From contig NC_087377.1 of NCBI RefSeq assembly GCF_963675165.1, positions 12,448,632 through 12,512,631 on the forward strand: a DNA stretch of 64,000 nt, read 5' to 3'. Positions within the stretch are counted from its first letter, which is position 1. Each line of letters opens with the position of its first letter. Source of the DNA: Halichondria panicea (lineage: Eukaryota; Porifera; Demospongiae; Suberitida; Halichondriidae). The notes under the pieces were generated by a model. The model did no database searches and was not told the DNA's origin. It worked only from the letters and a program-made list of their open reading frames with translations. Position numbers and translations under genes: made by a program. Below, piece by piece: positions 23,130 through 34,049 of the stretch.

Positions 23130-24986
23130 GTAGACAGTTTTATACTGAGAATTTGAATGCATGCACTATAGCTTGTTGACATTTACTTTATTCACTCATG
23201 GCTGCATGACTAACGATAATAGTAGAATACTGAATTTTGTTGAATGCTAAACAAGCTTGTTTTCATATAACTGTAGGATGGTAACCTGATGTATAGGGAC
23301 AATACAAAGACAGCTGGCATCGTGTCATGTGCTTGAAAGCTTGTCACGTACGTGTACACATAAGCCGTTTAAAGATAACTATATATAGCATTCCTATTGT
23401 TAAATTTCGATGCTGATGCATTATGGCATAACAATTGGTGTAACAATTAATCCCATATGCATGCAGGACAATGATGAGCTATAAACTAATACCCACAGTG
23501 TACACAATTTAATGCAGTAGAGCTAGCAATTAAGATGCACTAGCTGCTTCATAATTATATAGCTACAAGTTAGGTACACAGTGAGAGTCGCGACTAACAA
23601 ACAATAGATCATGTTGGCATTTAATTTATCATAATTATGCCTATAATTATATCAAACTCTGGTGACACAAGGGTGCTTGATGCATCTGATAATTGTATGG
23701 AGTCCATGCAGTACTCTTTTTGATCCATCCCAACATACAGATACAAACAACTTTTCGTTGGCTTATAATTATGTAGACTCTCGCTATTCCAGCTCTCTGA
23801 AGTACGGCCACCTCGATACATCGGTCATTTGGTTTGGCACGGATTGCTAGCTTGATCTTTACTGCACAAAACTTGACCTGAAATGCTATTCTGTATACTG
23901 GCCAGTACTGGCTGCCTCAAACTTTGATGGTTTTTTACGTTTATTACGGCCGGATATGATATTTTGGGTATGGTTTGGCAGATAATATTGAATTTACACA
24001 TAGAAAGCAAAATGAGAGCAAAATGATCTGACAGAACTGCAAAATTAGTTATTAGATTCGAGGTAAGGACCGCTTTTTAGCCGCAGCTATATTCTGAAAT
24101 GCGGCCATCTCGCCAAGGGTGGCCAGATTTAATAAGAGTTTACTGTACATGAAAACTTTGTAAGCTATATGGACAACAAACGTAATACATATAATTATAC
24201 AGTCGTAGCGGTAATATCCACGGGTGGCACTCAGCTTACAGTTCAGAAGGGCATGAGGGAGGCAGTGCTTTTAGTAGTCCGTGGCTGTCCCCTTTTCAAC
24301 GTAGGTGAGAGAGAGAGGTGGGAGGGGGCGAGGCTTCGTCATACTAGCTTGTACGTGGTCTTCAGTACAGCATTCATATTCAACTCTACTGGCAGTGTGA
24401 GTGAGTGGATGGAGAGATTGGTTATTGGAATGTTCTATATACCCATTATTTCTTTGTGCCACATCCGTAGTGTACTATATATACTTCATGCTTTTGTCGC
24501 GTTGCATTAGTGACCTTAGAGTACAGTGTATACACACATGCAGCCATTGTGCTTGTGATATAGTCCCTATATTGTGTTCAGCATGTGAACTATTATTGCC
24601 TGCAAATACGAGGTATTGTACCATATACAGAAAGCTTGTGTCAGCAGTGGACAGGTGCACACTAGCCATTGTTCTCAAACTATAAATCACGTGCAGCTAT
24701 TGTACTGTGGTTTCTTTGTTTTGAACTGGCTTAGCGGTTTTTTCTGAATTTTGGCGTTTCAGGCGCGTCACAGCGATGATGTTATGGAACATTTGATTTG
24801 GCGATCTTCAGTAAAATCGACCAAATTGCCAGATTTTCCAGTTATACTGTAGCTATTTTGAATATTGGCTGCAAAAAATTATTACTAATAACTGATTATT
24901 ATAGCTATAGCCCAAAATGGACATGCAAATAAACAATAGCCATAATTATCAGCAGTATTGCCTAATAATATTGTTGATGTGTACAG
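23130..24986. other. No gene recognised
   Basis: AT-rich intergenic sequence after the 550-aa receptor. Open frames here are short and lack splice or domain support. Short phrases near 23.8-24.1 kb (CGGCCACCTCG, GCGGCCATCTCG) suggest decayed inverted-repeat elements. Confidence 0.5.
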
Positions 24987-26426
24987 TTAGATACACACTT
25001 ACCTCTACTTGAACATCAATTGACATTGGCTACTGTGAAAGTAGAAGATCAAAGTGTGCAAGATGACAGCAACATGTACAGTAAGTTTATACTCTGAGTC
25101 ACGACAATTAATAATTGCTGGATCTATAGTATGCATGAAGCTAATAAGAAACTAGACTATTTTGTCTATATTAAAGCTATATATAATTATACAGCAGATC
25201 TATCATAGAGAAGTTGATACTGGATTATGTATTAGTTTTATTGCCCAGCACGAGTAAAACATGCCATATATTGCACTGGAGCAGCATAAATGCAGGCCCT
25301 CGGGCATTATGTCATCCAGTGCAATATATGGCATGTTGCACGAGGGCGCCTTCAATAACTAACTTGTTGCCCAATGACGTCAAACTCTTCTGATTGGTTA
25401 AGTTTTTTCCCTATAAATTGTCATGTGTTTTTGAGTGAATTTTAGTGGATTCATGAATTCCATAATAGGTTTTGTTCCCACAACTAATGAAAAGGTACAC
25501 CCCGCCAACCCATGTAGTGGGAAATGTTATTAATATTATTCACATGCAGCTCCCCGCTGGGACTCTTAATTAGTCCTGTGCTGAGCTCCATTCCTAGCTA
25601 GTGTGTGCATCTAGTGTATGTCACCAAGAGCTTGGAAGCTTTCAAAGGCAGTTTTTTTTGATAGCCTCGAGACCAGGCCGTTCGTTGTCTGAAAGAACGC
25701 CTGGTCAAGTTCCAATGTAGAACTTGTCTAATTGTTCCAGGAATTTTTTGGACCGATAATTGCCCGCAACAACCATATACTTATCCGTGAATATCATTAC
25801 GATGTATGCAGCTAGCTAGTATTGTTGTGTTTACAGTTTCCGATAATCATGTTCACAACCTACTCAAGCCTAACCACTCACTGACTCAGGTAGACGAGTT
25901 CTACATTGGAACTTGACCAGGCGTTCTTTCAGACAACGAACGGCCTGGTCTCGAGGCTAGTTTTTTAAGTGTTGTATTATCGTTTCGGCTCTATATCTAG
26001 TGGCTTTGTGTACGTTCTACAAGGAGAGGCTGTGACTACAGTACAACATATTTAAAGCTGGGCATTGTATGTAGGTAAAATCAAAGCCACTTGGCTTTAG
26101 GTTGGTAAGTAATAATTATTCATTTTTGCCTTAATTAGTAGTAAGCTGGTTTTGAAGCAGCCCATGCATTTAGAAGTCATATCAAGGATTAAAATTAATG
26201 TATAGGTATACATGTCTCTTTGTATTCATTGATAGTTAGTTCATTGTATCGGCACAGTAATTTACGACAGAACTTTGCTACATTTCCCTATCATGTTTGT
26301 GACTGTACTGGAAGTACTCAACGGTACAGCCAGAACTCCTCTCAAGAATTTACTGTCGAAGCTGCTTTTTGCTGCTTGGAGGGTCTCACTAACTATTGCT
26401 ACTACCTTGCTGTGACTGTTCCATAG
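24987..26426 (+). CDS. Two candidate orphan exons
   Basis: A block at 24987-25080 is open after GTGTACAG and ends at GTAAGT in phase 1, coding for example LTLATVKVEDQSVQDDSNMY. A block at 26236-26426 starts after TTGATAG in the matching phase and runs to a stop, passing EGLTNYCYYLAVTVP, which resembles the end of an FN3 domain. The two can be joined in frame, but inverted-repeat elements lie between them and no start exon was found. They may be relics of a receptor between the two neighbouring genes. Confidence 0.22.
25236..25450. repeat. Inverted repeat R3, copy 1
   Basis: ACATGCCATATATTGCACTGG and its reverse complement lie about 45 bp apart, followed by GCACGAGGGCGCCT and CAATGACGTCAAACTC. 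A second copy is at 30437-30605 and a scrap near 30830. Confidence 0.65.
25662..25959. mobile_element. TIR element with arms of about 68 bp
   Basis: The left arm begins TAGCCTCGAGACCAGGCCGT and the right arm is its reverse complement with a single mismatch over about 68 bp. The T-rich flanks are similar but do not give a clean target duplication. The internal 160 bp has no gene. The ends belong to the same TAGCCTCGA family as 31777-32863. Confidence 0.8.
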
Positions 26427-26666
26427 CCATTGGTTAATACATGGAGCTCAGTAGCCAGTTTATAGCAGTACTAGCTAGAAGTATGGGACAGAGGAAATAA
26501 AAGAAAATGTTGACCGAAACACGGATCGTCAATGCTATTTACATTGCGTTTCCCACCCTAATAGATATATATATAAGAAGGGAGAGGGATGGGAAACGAC
26601 TATGGTTTAGGCTAGCATCTATACACTTCAAGCAGCAAATTTTATCAATGTACTTCATTGTTTTAG

Positions 26667-28838
26667 GTGGTGGTATTATTTGTTGCTACAGTTACAGGAC
26701 TAGTGCTTGGTATAGGTATGTACAATTAATTATCATAGTTGTCCTTAATTTACTTGTTACGTATGATGTTTTTTATAGGTCAGGTGGTTGAAATTGCTTC
26801 AGATTTAGACGCAGCCGGTCGTAACTTTTCCTGCACTGGTGAAGTTGTCACATACACTTGTAGCGCTCAAGGAACCACCCTGTTTGTACAGTTTCCACCA
26901 TTACTAAATCAGCAAGCATTCATTAGCAGTGATCCTGTTCCTGATGTTCAGACATTCCCTACTGCTCTGAATGTTATTCTGACCCTGACAAGTGGAATGC
27001 CCAATTTTACTTCAAACCTGCAAATCAGAGTGTCAAGTGATCTGCAGCAGATGAATTTTTCCTGTTCTACGGACATTTCTGGCCCTCAGAACGATTTTGT
27101 ACTAACACTAATTCATGAAGGTAAGTTGTCATGCCGTATATATAGCGGGTAACTTTCGTTGGTGAAAATTTCGTATGAGTGAAATATTTCGTATAGGCTA
27201 AATATTTGTACAGCTCAGAATAGTGACATAGAACCTACGAAAATGTCCACCATACGAAAATATCCCGCTATAATTATATGATTATCCTTTTATATACAGC
27301 ACAAATCGAGCCACCTTCCACTGTGACATTCTCTGGAGACACGACAGTATCATGGACCCCACCTTTGAACCCCCAGTTTGACATTGATTATTATATTGTG
27401 AGAATTTACGTGGATGGAGTGCTGTACACAACTAGGAGCTCTCGTGATAATGGTCTGGACGTTACGTTGCCTTCTGGAGAAATCACTGCTGATGTTCGTA
27501 CTGTTAGCACTTGTGGTAGCATTAGCGCTGCACAACAGTCAGTGGGATCAATCTCAGGAGGATGTGCAAATGAATCAGTCTCTGCTGCAGGTTTGTTTGC
27601 TTCTGAAAAAAAATTATGTTTATGCCCAGCTCACAAAATTGTACGTAATAGTTAGCGCTGAATCAATGCACTCATTTCTTGTACGATAAAATCTATGCTC
27701 TCTCTGTAGCATTTTATGCCGGCTGGATTTTTTGGTTTTTACACTAATTGTTGTTTTCATCATCAAATATACGAACATTTCCACCATACGAAAATAACCT
27801 GCTATAATTATATATACAGTATATCCTTTCATGTACAGCAAAAATTGAACCACTGTGACATTTTCCGGAGACATGACAGTATCATGGATCCCTCCTTTGA
27901 ATCCCCAGTTTGACATTAATTATTATATTGTGAGAATGTACGTGGATGGAGTGTTGTACACGACTAGGAGCTCTCGTGATAATGGTCTGGACGTTAAGTT
28001 ACCATCTGGAGAAATCACTGCTGATGTTCGTACTGTTAGCACTTGTGGCAGCATTAGCGCTGCACAAAAGTCAGTGGGATCAATCTCAGGAGGATGTGTA
28101 AATGAATCAGTCTCTGCTGCAGGTTTTGTTTGCTTCTAAAAAAAAATTATGTCTATGCCCAGCTCACAAACTTGTACGTAATAGTTAGCGCTGAATCAAT
28201 GCACTTATTTCTTGTACGATAAAATCTATGCTCTCTCTGTAGCATTTTATGCCGGCTGGTTTTTACACTAATTAAATTTTTTGTTTTCATCATCAAAAAT
28301 ACAAACATTTCCACCATACGAAAATAACCTGCTATAATTATATATACAGTATATCCTTTCATGTACAGCAAAAATTGAACCACCTCTCACTATGACATTT
28401 TCCGGAGACACGACAGTATCATGGATCCCTCCTTTGAATCCCCAGTTTGACATTAATTATTATATTGTGAGAATTTACGTGGATGGAGTGTTGTACACAA
28501 CTAGGAGCTCTCGTGACAATGGTCTGGACGTTAAGTTACCATCTGGAGAAATCACTGCTGATGTTCGTACTGTTAGCACTTGTGGCAGCATTAGCGCTGC
28601 ACAACAGTCAGTGGGATCAGTCTCAGGAGGATGTGCAAATGGATCAGTCTCTGTTGCAGGTTTGTTTGCTTTTGATATATCTATGCCTAGCTCACAAAAT
28701 TGTACGTAATAGTTAGCACTGAATCAATGCACTCATTTCTTGTACGATAAGAGTATAAAAAATTATGCTCTCTCTGTAGCTGGCTTTTTGGTTAGCACAC
28801 TAATTGTTGTTTTCATCACCATCGCTGTTATCGTATAG
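26667..28838 (+). CDS. FN3-repeat surface protein with C-terminal hydrophobic end
   Basis: Exons recognised: 26667-26715 (hydrophobic, LFVATVTGLVLGI), 26779-27120 (Ig-like: NFSCTGEVVTYTCSAQG ... MNFSCSTD), 27300-27590 (FN3 a), 27839-28122 (FN3 b), 28369-28659 (FN3 c), 28780-28838 (AGFLVSTLIVVFITIAVIV then stop). The start exon was not found. FN3 b lacks 7 bp near its 5' end and runs into a stop, so a working protein needs FN3 a spliced to FN3 c, which keeps frame because all are phase 1. The protein would end directly after the hydrophobic segment with no cytoplasmic tail, preceded by small residues (NGSVSVAG), which fits a GPI-anchor signal; a tail-less TM is the alternative. FN3 units read VSWTPPLNPQFDIDYYIVRI. 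Confidence 0.55.
27300..28838 (+). repeat. Tandem triplication of FN3 exon with flanking intron
   Basis: Units start at 27300, 27839 and 28369 (spacing 539 and 530 bp). Each contains the FN3 exon, then intron with GTACGTAATAGTTAGC, then a copy of the terminal hydrophobic exon. In the first two units that last exon is decayed (GGCTGGATTTTTTGG... near 27720 and 28255) and is followed by a scrap of the ACCGTATAGCG MITE family (CCACCATACGAAAATAACC). Confidence 0.85.
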
Positions 28839-29113
28839 CACTGGCTAATGATCAATTGGAAGACAAAAAAGGTATCGGTCCTAATGGATTTGTAAATGGA
28901 GTTTGTTTTGGGGTGATAGTTTTTAGGTTGCTGTGTTTTTCTCACTGTAGATTTGAGATTTGAGATTTGAGGAGACTCTAAAATACAGTGTGTGTGTGTG
29001 TGTACATTTTAGTTAACATGTATACATTATATACGTACTACAATTTGTATTTATTTATTAAAATTGGTCGTTTAGTGTCTATAATTATGATACTGTCGTT
29101 TAAACTAGAGTAA

Positions 29114-29300
29114 TTAATAATTTAACGTATCATTGATTCGGGGTAGGAGCACCAGAAGAGGTACGCCATAACCTTCTTGTTTTGCGTTCTTGACCTTTGC
29201 ACCGTACTTTTTCATACTAGGAAGGTTGGTCACACTGCATGACCAGGTGAGTACAGCTAAGCTTATTATTAGTGAAACATCAAACAGGACCTCAGAGAAA
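29114..29300 (-). other. Candidate orphan minus-strand exon
   Basis: After CTTCCTAG on the minus strand an open frame reads SMKKYGAKVKNAKQEGYGVP and ends at a stop near 29114. The composition looks coding, but no partner exon is visible. A G-rich block near 29405-29495 (CTCTGGGGGTGGGGGGTGGA) follows. Confidence 0.25.
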
Positions 29301-29773
29301 GGGGACACTTAATTAATATGGACAAATGTTTCCGTCTCAAAATGTCCTGTGCAAAGTATAAAATCTCTAAGGATAACCTCGATCTGTAGATCTGCCATAA
29401 ATATTATTACCTCATGACTGGGCAGTGTGGGTAGATGTGGTTGCCTGTCCTCTGGGGGTGGGGGGTGGACCAGAAATTCCCTCGTAGCCTCCTAGGAGAG
29501 ATCAAGGAGTTAAGTAAAGAGTGGACAAAATTTAATGTCTCAATGCTTGATACAGTGACTCTATAATAAACAGATTGTTGCATGATTGAAGGTTATTTGC
29601 ATGGGCTGGTCAACCTGCATGGCTGTATGAAAGTGTGTGAGTTAGCATGCATGTGGGATAACAGAGAGACACTGTTTTACTGTTTGCACCTTCGTTGAAG
29701 CAAAAAAATGCGTTCAGTCCTCCAAGTTGTCACTTACATGACTGTATGTGCTACAACTAAGAGCTATTTTATG

Positions 29774-29789
29774 TGACGTCAATCACGTG
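29774..29789 (+). promoter_or_regulatory. CRE palindrome next to an E-box
   Basis: TGACGTCA (29774-29781) and CACGTG (29784-29789) lie two bases apart, 36 bp upstream of an ATG at 29825. In animals these bind CREB/ATF and bHLH factors. A related site, TGACGTCA, is inside repeat R3 at about 25374, so repeat origin is possible. Confidence 0.35.
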
Positions 29790-29824
29790 AAAAATGCCCA
29801 AACAACCATATATTAGGGTACAAA

Positions 29825-30110
29825 ATGTCCGATGGTCACGAAGGTGTAGCTGTTCGAAGCGCTCTGGGAACGATGAAGATAATCGAATCCATGCAGCAAT
29901 CAGAGGCAGAAGTGATCACCAAAATAATCCATGTAATTTATGCAAAAGAAAAAAAGTGAGTTTCTGGAAGCTATTTCAAGAGAAGGTGTCACTGATACGA
30001 ACTTGGCTCAACACTGTTTGCGAATGAAAACACAACCTTGCATGGCCAGCGGTATATTCCTCGAGGTCATGAGAAGGGCAGACAAGAAGGAAAACTGCTA
30101 TTTTAATTAA
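29825..30110 (+). CDS. Small unknown protein split by a frameshift at an A7 run
   Basis: An ATG in good context (AAAATGTCC) opens a 44-codon frame (MSDGHEGVAVRSALGTMKII) that stops just after a run of seven A at 29949-29955. Moving one base at that run gives a second open frame of similar look (SEFLEAISREGVTDTN ... MRRADKKENCYFN) to a TAA at 30108. Together they would make about 94 charged, helix-prone residues. Either the A run is miscounted, or this is a pseudogene, or frameshifting occurs. The protein is not recognised. Confidence 0.35.
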
Positions 30111-30436
30111 GGTATAGGAGATATAGCCAAAAAAAAGCTTCTTGTCTAGTAAAGAAGCTGCACAATGAACACTACTAGATTTTAAAGATCATGAATGTTA
30201 TATACTTGTTGATCGATGAACGTATAGTGAGTGCATGCATGTGTATCAAATGCATGTGGATAGGATACTGTATTCGTTCTATTTTTGAGAGACTATAATA
30301 ATAATAATTATGACGAAAAAAATTTTAAAGTACATGTGTATAATTATGGTAGCGAAATAATTATTCAGAGTGGTGCTGTAATTATAGAACCAACACGGTA
30401 TAGGCAATAAAAGGATCACCTCAGAGAAATTGTATG

Positions 30437-30605
30437 CATGTATTAGTTATTGCCCAGCCAGAGTGCAACATGCCATATACATTGCACTGGATGACATAAT
30501 GCTCCAGTTCAATATATGGCATGTTGCACGAGGGCGCCTGCAATAACTAACGTGTTACTCAATGACGTTAAACTCGTCTGACTGGTCTAATAAAAGACAT
30601 GTGTT
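30437..30605. repeat. Inverted repeat R3, copy 2
   Basis: Same arms as copy 1 (ACATGCCATATACATTGCAC and complement), then GCACGAGGGCGCCTGCAATA and CAATGACGTTAAACTC. No gene is seen from 30111 to 30940. Confidence 0.6.
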
Positions 30606-30944
30606 TTGAAGGAATTTAGTGTATTCATTAGTTTTGCTGAATTCCATAGTACATTTTTAGGTTTTCTTCCCACTAATAGGGCTGAAAGTAGTAGCCTATA
30701 AAAGGGACCAAATGAGTTATTGGGTGGGATTGTGGGGCATAAGTCCCAAATGGAGAAATCTACTGCATTTACACACAGTGCAAGTGCATATAATGCAGTG
30801 CAATATTTTTACGGTAGCCATGGGAGTGGTGCAACATGCCATATACTGAGCACTGGATTGCTTTGATCTGGGCAACAAAGCCAATTGCCGCAGTATATAC
30901 ACTGGCATTTCGTAGTTGGAAAAAGAAAATTTCCGCATTTAGTT

Positions 30945-31220
30945 AGAGTTTCTATAATTATAGGCTTCTATAGTCATGTTTACTTGGATTTCAATTCGTG
31001 GATTTGCAAAATAATGCTTCGTTCTCGAGTAATGCCTAGTTTTGCTTACTTGGAATGCCGTTGCAGCCTTTTCAGAAGAGCACGTAGCCAAACTTGTTTA
31101 CCGAGTGTTGCTACTCTACTTAGTAGTTAGCTCTACTATTGCACTAGAACGCTAGCTATTGGTAGCTGCAAGAGTGAGAAGAGAGCTGCAAGGCTCTGCT
31201 GATGCAGCCATTAATTTTAG
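30945..31220 (+). repeat. Dispersed repeat R1, copy 4
   Basis: Shares TGCAGCCTTTTCAGAAGAGC and CTAGCTATTGGTAGCTGCAA with the other copies and has the orientation of the 15.8 kb copy. Its upstream end is shorter. Confidence 0.65.
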
Positions 31221-31776
31221 ACTTGGTTATCGATCGTTTTTAACAACAATCTGGTGGATCATTACCTACTCTTAGAGTTTGCATGCAAAAAATGTTCATC
31301 ATAATGTCAGAGTGTATATAGTAGCTTTATGTTATGTAGCTTTGGCATCTCTACCGAGGCATCAGCATGCATGCACCTGCGGTGCTTTCATTGTATACAT
31401 GCTGTGTACAAGATAGCTGGCTGCTTGCATGCATGTGATGAGATAGCTGCATGCAGCACATTATTGAACTGTATACCTCTAAGATGGCCGATTAGTAGGC
31501 GGCTGTGCTAAGTCGTGATGAAATGCCTCTTAGTGTAACAATCTCAGAGGTACGTACGGCCGATCAACGATAATTATGATAAGTAAAAGACTGCCTTGGC
31601 ACCACAAAAATACGCCTTTTTCATAAAATTAATGGCAAAAAATTGCCGCTTTTTATTTTTAGGATGACCGAGGTGACACTTAACTTATAGTGGCGGCGTA
31701 ATTAGATACATCAACCTACGACAGCTTGTTTTTACGTAAGTTTTATATGCAATATCTATATACTCACCACAGTGCC

Positions 31777-32863
31777 TAGCCTCGATCCCAGGCCGAGTTT
31801 TCGCTTTTATAACGGTTAGGCAACAACTGGGCCTGGTACTAGTTGTCTGCGCATGTGTCAAATTTTCATTGTATATTTGTGGTCGGCAAAAATATTTAAT
31901 AAATCAATAATGGAAATTTGTACACAGAAAATGCACAGAGTGAGTACACAAAAGATGCACATAGGGAGCTGCTTCACAAAGGCCTGGGGAGTTGCCAGTT
32001 GTGCTGCAGCACAATTACAGTGACCCAGGGCAACTTCAGGATGATTGAATGCCTTCAAATTACGTTTCAAAAAGATTTAGCAGGCTGCTGGACTTCTCTG
32101 ATTCTAGGCCCCAACTCGTAACTCATTGCTTGAGAAAACGTAGATTCTCTTGATGTCTCTGAGCTACCCAGCAACGCTCGAATGAGCAGGTCATACTCCA
32201 GTCCTGTGTCTGTGAGTATAGGACAATATTAAAAGAAACCAAAGACGGTTAAACCCTTACCTCAAACTGTCCAGTCTCGTCCGTTAGTATAGCCAAGAGG
32301 AGCACTGTTGGGATAGCTGGATATTAGCCATTGCTCCTGTACAGAGAAGTAGACATTTTAAATACGTGTAGATCTATACATATTAAATTTCTCGGTTATA
32401 GTGTCATTGTCGACGAGCTGATGATGGCAGCACCAAGTTCTCTAGCTCACACTCTTCACTTGATCCACCATATTAATGATGAAACTATAGTCTACCTACA
32501 TTCTTGCCAAACATGAACAAGACTTGATAGCATAGCCGGCCATAGGGCCCACACAAAAATATCTGACCTTAACAAGCTTGACAAAGCTTTATACCTCTTC
32601 CCTTGTTGTTCAGTCTTCAGAATAAGCTTCAGAGAAGAGAGAAGCTTCAGCTAAGAGCCATTCCAATCGATTCCAATAATGATAAAACGGGAACTGACTT
32701 CTAGTACACGATAGTACACGAATATAAATGTCACGAAAGTGAACGAGAATATCCATTTGTCAGAATCTGACAAACGATTGACGCATGCGCAGACAACTAG
32801 TACCAGGCCCAGTTGTTCGCCTAACCGTTATAAAAGCGAAAACTCGGCCTGGGATCGAGGCTA
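31777..32863. mobile_element. MULE-like non-autonomous transposon with 9-bp TSD
   Basis: Terminal inverted repeats of about 86 bp begin TAGCCTCGATCCCAGGCCGA and differ at only a few positions. The element is flanked by a perfect direct repeat CACAGTGCC (31768-31776 and 32864-32872). Long TIRs with a 9-bp target duplication are typical of Mutator-like elements. The 0.9 kb interior has no transposase, so it must be mobilised in trans. Confidence 0.85.
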
Positions 32864-32955
32864 CACAGTGCCAGACATATGTAATCTATCTCAGAACCTT
32901 CCTTTTTCTTGCATGTGTCACAGCCATGCAGCCATAGTCCAGTGTATTACCAAGA

Positions 32956-33040
32956 GTTCATGGTATACTGTATACTCTGCACTTTGTCTGCATAGTCTAT
33001 GCAGACAATGAAAGTGCAGAGTATATACAGTACCATGAAC
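32956..33040. repeat. 85-bp near-perfect hairpin
   Basis: The left arm GTTCATGGTATACTGTATAC and onward pairs with a right arm ending GTACCATGAAC over about 40 bp per arm with small bulges and almost no loop. It could be a tiny MITE or a small-RNA precursor. No poly-T terminator or other RNA-gene signal is seen. Confidence 0.7.
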
Positions 33041-33326
33041 TGTTTTGCCATAGACTAAAAACATTTTAGTAGCTTTATGTTATGTAGCTTTACGCTTTAT
33101 TGCCCTGGTGAGGTTCGTTCATGGTTGAACTGTTGCCTTGTTTAGTATGCACTTTTTTGTAACTACTTTTACAACACTCTCTAGTTTTAAGACATAATTT
33201 ATAGAGATTGTTGGATTATATAAATGTCTGGTTTAGCGCTCTAGTTCTGGACTGTCTATAATAGTAGTCGACTAGATATTGAATGTGTCTAGACTATAAA
33301 TTATGTTGTTATAATGATCTTTAACA

Positions 33327-33982
33327 GGGGCGTAGCTTAATGGTTTCCTAGTTGCCCAGAAACCCCCTTGCTTGCTGAAAAATGGGTGGGGCTGATCATG
33401 TGCTGAAGTTAATATTGACCACAAGTAGATTAATATCCAGTCTGTATTTATTGTGCCTATTAGTTACCTTCTGCAATCCAAGATAAGAGACCAAGATCAT
33501 CCCAGTTCCTCTACTACTGCTCAGAGTCAGACTCCAGACTGTATTTTACAGTGTATACTGCTAATGGCTGGAGACTAGCAAGAGTATGGATTGATATCTA
33601 GCCTGGATTTATTTCAATGCCTATTATTAATACTAGTTTAGCTTCTGCAATCCAAGATAAGAGACCTGATTGTTAGCCCAGTTCCTCTACTGCATGCTCA
33701 GTCTCACCACAATCTGATTCTCAGCTACCAACCTCAGAGCTCATGCTCACTGTCAATGCCAATGGTACTGATCCTGGTAGTACATTTGTACTTACAACTA
33801 TAAAGTTTAGGAGATGAGGCCGAGGAAAACTGAAGTTATCAAAAAATGCAGCCATAAGGGGTGTAACCGGCATAATTAAGGGGCGTGGCACTGGAAGTGG
33901 GCGTGACCTAAAAATGTTCGCGGCGCTATCGCGCCGCCTTATTCCTTCAGAAACCCCTTTAGTAAATGTCTAGCTACGCCCT
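33327..33982. mobile_element. TIR element with CAGGG(G)CGTAGCT ends
   Basis: The left end reads CAGGGGCGTAGCT and the right end TAGCTACGCCCTG. Flanks share ATCTTTA, a 7-8 bp duplication as in hAT-type elements. The interior contains an 80-bp direct repeat (TTCTGCAATCCAAGATAAGA at about 33470 and 33645). No transposase is present. Confidence 0.65.
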
Positions 33983-34049
33983 GAATCTTTATCATTGTTC
34001 TAGTTTAATCTGCACAGTTTAGCATTATTTATTAGATGCAGCAATTGCA

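Noticed and set aside
24169-24510. 113-codon plus-strand open frame
   Set aside because: No domain, splice signal or repeat support; composition matches surrounding non-coding sequence.
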